From Coix lacryma-jobi var. lacryma-jobi (taxonomy: Eukaryota > Streptophyta > Magnoliopsida > Poales > Poaceae), in assembly GCA_009763385.1 (NCBI GenBank), contig VDCT01000090.1, positions 124,001 through 188,000 on the forward strand: a DNA stretch of 64,000 nt. The letters are read 5' to 3'. The translations under genes and the position numbers were made by a program. The first letter of the stretch is position 1. Each line of letters starts with the position of its first letter. Below the pieces are notes generated by a model that did not search any database, was not told where the DNA came from, and was given only the letters and a program-made list of their open reading frames with translations. Positions 57,627-64,000 of the stretch are shown piece by piece.

Positions 57627-58007
57627 TCCTCGGTGATCACGCCAGAAATACTTACTGGCATCTCTTAGCGTCATCATTAGGGTAGGCATTATCCCCGGGC
57701 ACGGCGCCAGGAATGCCTGTTGACATTCCTTAATGACATACACCGAGTATGTTGGTTCCTAGTGATGCTGCTAAAAGATGTCAGTGTCAGCCTCACACGC
57801 AGCCGCTCTAGCTACACATCCAGTATCGGCGCCGATGTGCGATGGCACTTCATATACCAGGATGTGTGACTTTAGCGATGGCCTGAGAGGCTGGCCTAGT
57901 AAACCAATTCATTTACACACAGGGTCCGCAAGCGCACGGGGTTACCGTTGTAGCATTTCACAGGGAGTATTCTAGGTATTGTTATGTATATTTTAGCACA
58001 GGGAAGG
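57627..58007 (-). mobile_element. Athila-like LTR D remnant with primer sites
   Basis: A strongly decayed primer-like sequence lies at 57627-57644 and a good one at 57692-57709 (TCCCCGGGCACGGCGCCA). The LTR begins TGTTGACATTCC at 57718 and is cut at 58007 by the start of LTR B. Confidence 0.65.
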
Positions 58008-59803
58008 TGTTGACACTGGTTAACTATCATAATTAAGAGATAAAGAAATATAAAAAGGGCAAGAATAATATCACCAACATAGGTTTAGGGCTTCAACTGA
58101 CAATATTCCATGAGTTTTGGTGAGTTATGATTCTGCAGGGACTAAACCAGGAAATTATCACCAATAGCTTCCCATAGAAGGAAACCGTCGGGAGATAACG
58201 CAACCGCCACGTCGGGATTCTTCTAGAAGACTCCAGAGGACGTAAGAAGACACTACAAGGAAGGACACCACCAGAGGCCGACCTGTGGGACCGACCGGTC
58301 CCACAGGGCCCACCGGTCGGTTAGTCAGGGAGCCCCCACGCTTCCGTCCTCTGCAAGCTACTTCCACCGACCTCCAGGATGCATCTCGACCGTACCTCAA
58401 GTCGGTTTGATCCAAGGGCCACGATTCATCGCCCAGGGCTATATAAACAGACCCCTGACCCCCCTCTCTAGGCAATAGGGTTTCAGGCAATTCATTCATC
58501 AGGGTTAGACCCACCAGAGGGAGATCAATCGGAAACTTTAGGACTACATCCACCTAGATTAGTAGATAGAATAGGATTAGAGGAGGCAAGCTTCGCTTGG
58601 ATTCCTGATCTAGTCACGAGAAGGCTCCGTAAACCCAAGATCTTCTCTCTTGTATTAACATTATGGATCTATTTCATAATTGCTCTTCTAGTTCATCATT
58701 GTTCTTCATTGTTTATGTTCTAGTTCATCGTCTAGTTCATGTTCATCGTCTAGTTCATCTTCTAGTTCATAATCCTGTTCTAGTTAATGTTCTAGTTCGT
58801 ACTTTAGTTCTTCTTGATGATCTAATTCACCTTATTGTTCATTAATGTGTTCTAGATAGCAATACAATTGATATGATTAAGACATCAATGATTATATTCT
58901 TAGTTATAATGCTTATAGTCTGCTTTGATTATATATTTGGCATAGATAGTTCATCTTTATGTTTATACTCATGTTCGTATAACGCTCATCTTAAAGTACA
59001 ACGGGTGAGTGATGAATGCTGTGTAGGCATGGTGCTTACACATTATTTATCTGCGAATGTGTCCTATGTTCCGGATAGAGTGGTAGATCGCGGGTGTGAC
59101 AGACCTGTTGAGTCCTCTGTATTCCACCTCCCGAATATAGTGTTCAGTATGGCTCAGTTAACTCATGGTTTAAGGGTTACTTTGCTTAACACCTTAGCTA
59201 TGGAGTTGCCTCTTGATTATAAATATGATGTGACCTAGCCAATGATTGCCAAATATAATTGCACTAATCAATGTATGCTATGACTTGTAATTAGAATAAC
59301 TTAGGGATGTTCCTTATTAATACCTGTTCTAATCACCATCTTGCTAGGTGGTACTGTTCTAAGTTTATCCTTGATTGATCTGATCTCTGTTATCTTTTAT
59401 CAATTATTTACCATATCCTTTACTCTGTACCCGATTCCTGTTCATATTAGTTAGTGTGTTATCAGTCTTGCTATAAGTGTGTGCCATATTAAATACTGTT
59501 AAGTCCTTATAATACCATCATATCTTGAATTGATTAGTCTCTAGGCTAAAATATAAATAACGATACCTGAGACTAGCTTGGGTGAAATGCTCTACAACGG
59601 GTATGTTTATGTGTGCGCTTGCGGGTAAATATCTATCTCTAAAATCCAGTGCCCTGATATAATTACATTGCTAGCTTCATGTTGGGGATGACAACTTGAC
59701 GTTAAGTGGAGTTAGTAGTGTCTCGTACACTCTTTTGTGCTTTCACTAGATTATTATTTTACGTGACTCATTCTTAGAGTGAATCCATTAAGGAGTGTCA
59801 ACA
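58008..59803 (+). mobile_element. 5' LTR of Athila-like element 2 (LTR B, 1,796 bp)
   Basis: Starts TGTTGACACTGG and ends AGTGTCAACA. TATA box (CTATATAAA) at about 58440-58448; dyad GGGACCGACCGGTCCC and CACCGGTCGG at 58287-58320 upstream. Short CTAGTTCAT repeats at about 58690-58810. ORFs inside (58663-59238) have no recognisable product. Confidence 0.86.
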
Positions 59804-59811
59804 AGCATTTC

Positions 59812-59829
59812 TGGCGCCGTTGCCGGGGA
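59812..59829 (+). other. Primer-binding site of Athila-like element 2
   Basis: TGGCGCCGTTGCCGGGGA, eight bases inside the LTR. Confidence 0.9.
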
Positions 59830-60034
59830 CCACATCAATTCAACTAGGGATGGTACCTAGGGTTTTTCATTAAAATCTTTATGAACATTGATAAGGACAT
59901 TGCATTAACAGCATTTAAAACGGTAGCTAGAACATATCATTTTACTTACACACATTTGATGATGCACTAATTATTTACTTTTACAGGCTTACCCTGGCTT
60001 TTGTTTATCTTTTATATATTATGCAGGGTGATGT

Positions 60035-62716
60035 ATGACTGGTTTCCAACTTCCGAACAACTACACTGAGGATCCCGAAGCTTTACTAAGGAAAACTAGA
60101 CGCAAACTTAAGAGACCCTCAGCACCACTACGAGAAGTTAGCCAGATAAGAAGAAGCTTAACACCAGTGTTGGACACCAAGGCCGACAAGACACTCCGTG
60201 AGTTCTCTGCCCCAACCACTGCCAACATCAGGACTGGACCAACAGTCAATGTGGGGGACAATGGATTTGAACTCAAGCCAGCTTTGATCAACATGGTGCA
60301 AGCTAATCAATTTTGCGGAAAGGCACATGAAGACGCAAGCGCTCATCTCCAACACTTTCTGGAGATTTGCAGCACTTTCACCATCAGAGGAGTCGAAAGG
60401 GACGCCATTCTACTTCGCTTGTTCCCGTTCTCACTTTTGTGAAAAGCAAAACAATGGTTTTACGCCAACAAAGATAAAAACACCTCGTGGGCGATCTGTT
60501 CAACTGCCTTCCTAGCAAAGTTCTTTCCAGTGGGCAAGACGAATGCCCTCCGTGCCAAGATTTCAACTTTCCAACAACAACATGAAGAATCAATCCCAGA
60601 AGCTTGGGAACGCTTTCAAGACTACATATTAGAATGCCCTCACCATGGGATGGAGAATTGGCTACTCATGCAGACCTTCTACCATGGGCTCACTTCAAGT
60701 ACCCGTGAGAATGTAGATGCCGCTGCTGGAGGATCATTCTTATCACTCACAATCAACAATGCAACTACACTCATAGAGAAGATGGCCTCGAACCAAGGAT
60801 GGAATGAGGAACGCTCTCAGCCACGCAAGAGGGGAGGAATACATCAACTAAAGGAAGTAGACATGCTATCTGCCAAACTTGACCTACTCATGAAGAAGTT
60901 TGATGAACACACTCCCAAGAGAGAAGACGTCAAGCAAATCTACGAATCTCGAATGACATGTGAAGAGTGTGGAGGCACTGGTCATTCAGGGAGCAACTGC
61001 CCTGAGATTCAAGAGGATGCGAAGTACATCAACAACAACACCAACTATCGTCCTCAACAAGCTCAAGGATCGAACCAGCAATTAAGGCCTAATTACTCAG
61101 GTAACTACTCAGGTAACTACCAAGGTAATACTTTTAATCAACCACCTTTGAGAGAGATGATATCTAATCAAAATAAAATTATTGATAATATGTCTAAAAA
61201 GATAGCTTCCAATGATAAACTACTTGAAAATATTAATACTAGAATGGATAGCTTTACTTCTGCCATAAAGAATCAGCATAGCTTTAATAAGATGATAGAA
61301 TCTCAGTTATCTCAGTTAGCAGCTTCAGTCCCTATGACTGAAAACGGTAAGATTCCAGGAACTCCAAAAGAGCTAGAAACTGCAAATCTTGTAGACATCT
61401 TTGATGCAGGACACCCCATACCTAGACCTTCGAGGGAATGGATGGACGATTCCATTGCCCCAAAGAAAGGAGATCCAGGAAGACCTGTGATTCCAATTCA
61501 GATTGGACCTCACAGTTTTGAAGAAGCAGTCTGTGACCTTGGAGCAAGCGTCAACATTATGCCAAGGGTAATATACGAACAAATGCATGGTGCACCTCTA
61601 TTATATACAACCATGTGTTTGCAGCTTGCAGATCAGACACTGTGCTACCCATTGGGAATTCTAGAAGACATCTGTATACGAGTGAGACGCTCGTATATAT
61701 GTGCAGACTTTATGATCATTGAAACAGGTGGAGACAAAAGAGCCCCCATCTTTCTTGGATGCCCGTTCCTAAGCTCAACCAAAGCCATCATCTATGCGGA
61801 CAGCGCCAAGATCTGTTTCACAATCACAGGCAACAAAGAGAGATTCAGCTTCAAGAGCCGTACACTCACTACCAAAGTCCACCCTCAGATGCCCTATGAA
61901 GATACAAACATCATATCATCAAAGAAGAAGAATAGAAACAGAAGAAGGAAGAACAAGGCTTCACAACCACATCAAGACACAGTATGGATGGTCAACTCTG
62001 TCCAAACAGAATACGACCACCTTCTTGCATCACCATTCCTCGCTAAGAGAGATGACCCAGGCGTACCCACCATCGATTACAAGATCGAAGGAAGTACATT
62101 CCATAAGACGTTCTGCGACATTGGTTCAAGTGTCAATATAATGTCTAAGGTAACATATGAACACTTATATAAAAATAGACTTGTGTATTCGACATATGTG
62201 CAGCTGTAGAAGGCGGACCAAACTTATCGATTTCCGGAAGGAATGATAAAAGACGTGATGATCCAAATTAAAGACCACTATGTTCCAACCGACTTCTTAG
62301 TACTAGACATGGGAAAAGAAGACGACATTCACATCATCCTAGGAAGACCTTTCCTCAACACCACTGGCGCCATCATCTACATGAGATCTGGAGAGATCCA
62401 CTTCCAGTTTTTCAGAGAGAAGGTACGCTGTTACTTCAATAGATATGCCACTAATGTACAGGAAAAGAAGAACCACTCAAGAAGGAGACGCCGCACATCC
62501 CAACACAACAAGAGACGACAAATCAAGGATGGATGGGCTGAGTATGAAGGAGAAGTTACCAGGAGTGAAGATGTATCATTGAAGGAAACGAAGGACGAAG
62601 AAGTAAAGGAGATAAGTCCACCAGTCAAGCAAGTATGGAGAAGGAAAGAGAGTTCTACTGACGTGCAATCATCGAGGTCCTTCTCAGGATCTGCTAATAC
62701 ACCTAAGGAAGAATAG
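60035..62716 (+). pseudogene. Athila-like gag-protease with two retropepsin-like domains
   Basis: The start MTGFQLPNNYTEDPEALLRK follows the leader, and a single frame runs 894 codons. The gag domain spans about 60260-60790 (FELKPALINMVQANQF, LLRLFPFSLL, AKFFPVGKTNALR, ACPHHGM-like ECPHHGMENW). A CCHC knuckle CEECGGTGHSGSNC lies at about 60964-61005. A first aspartic-protease-like domain (CDLGASVNIMP, ending FLGCPFL) covers about 61480-61860. A second (CDIGSSVNIMS, ending ILGRPFLNTTGAIIY) covers about 62055-62440, then a basic and acidic tail. In-frame stops are TGA at 60440-60442 (usually Gly) and TAG at 62207-62209 (in the second domain, probably from CAG). No reverse transcriptase motif follows before 64000. 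Confidence 0.87.
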
Positions 62717-64000
62717 AGAGCATACAAGGAGTCTTGTTCGATAGACTATAAACGTCGAATCCTCGCCGGAAGGGAACTCGGTAGTTATCCATAATCATTA
62801 GCATTAAACTTATCACTGCATAATTAGATAAAGCATGATCATTTACTATTAGCATCATATTTACTTTTTAAGCAATTATATTTGCGTTAGAAAGCAAAAT
62901 AATAATAATAAAATAATAATAAAATAAAATAAAAATAAAAATATATATAAATATTGAGAAAGAGATCTTACTGAAATTCTAAACAACGAAGGCTAGAGTG
63001 GCCAATCACTAATGCTTAATCTGTTCCACAAGTTCTGTTGTCCATTTGAGTTTCACAGGATTTAAAAAGCCAAGAAAAGCTAACGAACAAGTGAATGCTC
63101 CATCCACTATTTGAGCACTGTCTTAACAACATCAACATCAATCAAAGCTCTAATAGAGGAAGGACATATCCATTGTCAGTCTGCTACATTACAAAGTGAC
63201 TACGTCAATATTCAGCTTGGGGGAAGGCACCCCATGTATCCACGTAAGTATCTCTAACCTCTTAAGTTTTTCATAAATAAATTCGAAACAACAAAAATAT
63301 TTGGGCACATGAAGGCTCACCATTAAAACCTAAAAGAGACACTGCTGAAACTCTACTTAGTGGAGAGAAAGAACATAAATAATCTTAAGAGCTTTAAAAC
63401 AACTAGACAAATAGAGGAATATATATCACTAACCTTTAATCAAGTTCCACTAGTTGTGTTGTCTAACTCTGAATTCAGCAGGAAGAGAAGAAGAGAAGGA
63501 CTCAAGAAATCATTAACGGTCTACTCGACTTCTGGAGAAAAAGAATAAGTCAAGATCCAGCTTGGGGAAGAGCACCCTCAGTTACCACGATAAGTATCAT
63601 TGTTTTTTTAGTTCAATTTAGTTAGATCAGGTCAATAAATATTCCTAAAAAGATAAATAACTTCTACAAAACCAAATAAAGAGATTATATAATGAATAAA
63701 TGTCTAGGTGGATTAAAGATTAATTTTGCTCATAATAAAAATAATAAACAATTGGTCTGCTATAATTCCTTTTTAGTACCTAGTATTTAAACTTAAATTT
63801 TCTTGAGTTTTAGACAAAGTTGTTCCGAATAAACTCTGAACCTAAAACCTGTGGATGGCAAATGCTTGATCTAAAATCTAGATAATTGTGAGATGTGACA
63901 TAAAAAGGTTTGAGCTGTTGTTTATCTAATTCCTAGAGATACTAGAGTTCTGGAGATTTACATTTTGAAAAGATTAAAAAAAACACATGATGAGATCCTG
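62717..64000. other. Long non-coding 3' region of Athila-like element 2
   Basis: AT-rich with no pol domain. Two loosely similar segments each contain GTTCCAC(A/T)AGTT(C/G)TGTTGTC (63022 and 63444) and end in AGCTTGGGG(G)AAGG/AGCACCC (63216 and 63560). An AATAAT/AAAATAAAA run lies at about 62897-62950. The element continues past the window. Confidence 0.55.
62897..62950. repeat. AT-rich simple repeat (AATAAT/AAAATA)
   Basis: Low-complexity AATAATAATAAAATAATAAT sequence ending in ATATATAAAT. Confidence 0.9.

Noticed and set aside
52566..59829. TGGCGCCGTTGCCGGGGA-type sites as tRNA-Asp gene ends
   Set aside because: Only the 18-base complement of the tRNA 3' end is present next to LTR termini; no tRNA body.

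Overview
The window is plant nuclear DNA, almost certainly from a large-genome grass, and a panicoid is the best guess. It is a dense nest of transposable elements with only one convincing host gene. The grass assignment rests on the mix of families: Sirevirus-type copia elements with a UBN2-type gag, a Tekay/Del chromovirus with about 4.1-kb LTRs starting TGTAACACC, a Tat-lineage gypsy element with a second (archaeal-like) RNase H, Athila-like elements with tRNA-Asp-type primer sites, CACTA elements with GC-rich subterminal repeats, and small hAT and Tourist elements. Nothing looks bacterial, organellar or viral. Layout, left: 1-6357 is the decayed 3' part of a Tekay-type chromovirus pol and its LTR. 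6358-11164 is a gag-only Sirevirus on the minus strand, apparently cut at its left LTR by the chromovirus. 11165-14333 is the only host-like stretch, with a possible coding tail (11419-11625) and an apparently intact GeBP/DUF573-type gene (12823-13536, minus). Layout, centre: 14334-25302 is one 10,969-bp CACTA element with a perfect ACG target duplication. It carries a captured COX6B-like exon, a 512-bp hAT insertion and a 4,251-bp inverted solo LTR of the chromovirus family. A Tourist MITE (25617-25787) follows, then a second CACTA (25930-28382) with minus-strand exons of a Ulp1/C48-protease-type protein and a 158-bp hAT MITE. Layout, right: 28383-35935 stacks two Sirevirus LTRs around an Athila-like LTR and gag. 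35936-51797 is a Tat-lineage element on the minus strand with LTR, primer site, a one-frame gag-pol broken by three stops, two tandem arrays (86/89 bp, and 65 bp in about 95 copies) and a three-exon gene reading the opposite way. 51803-58007 is a graveyard of Athila-like LTRs and primer sites, one holding an 803-bp solo LTR. 58008-64000 is an Athila-like element on the plus strand that encodes gag and two successive retropepsin-like domains, with no reverse transcriptase visible before the window ends. How the parts work together: most coding capacity is retrotransposon machinery (capsid, protease, reverse transcriptase, RNase H, integrase), nearly all disabled by stops or frameshifts. Several elements (gag-only Sirevirus, gag-protease Athila, transposase-less CACTA) could only have moved with help from relatives. 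A recurring feature is short dyad-symmetric motif clusters upstream of the TATA boxes in LTRs of unrelated families. All coordinates and identities were read by eye; no database search was run.
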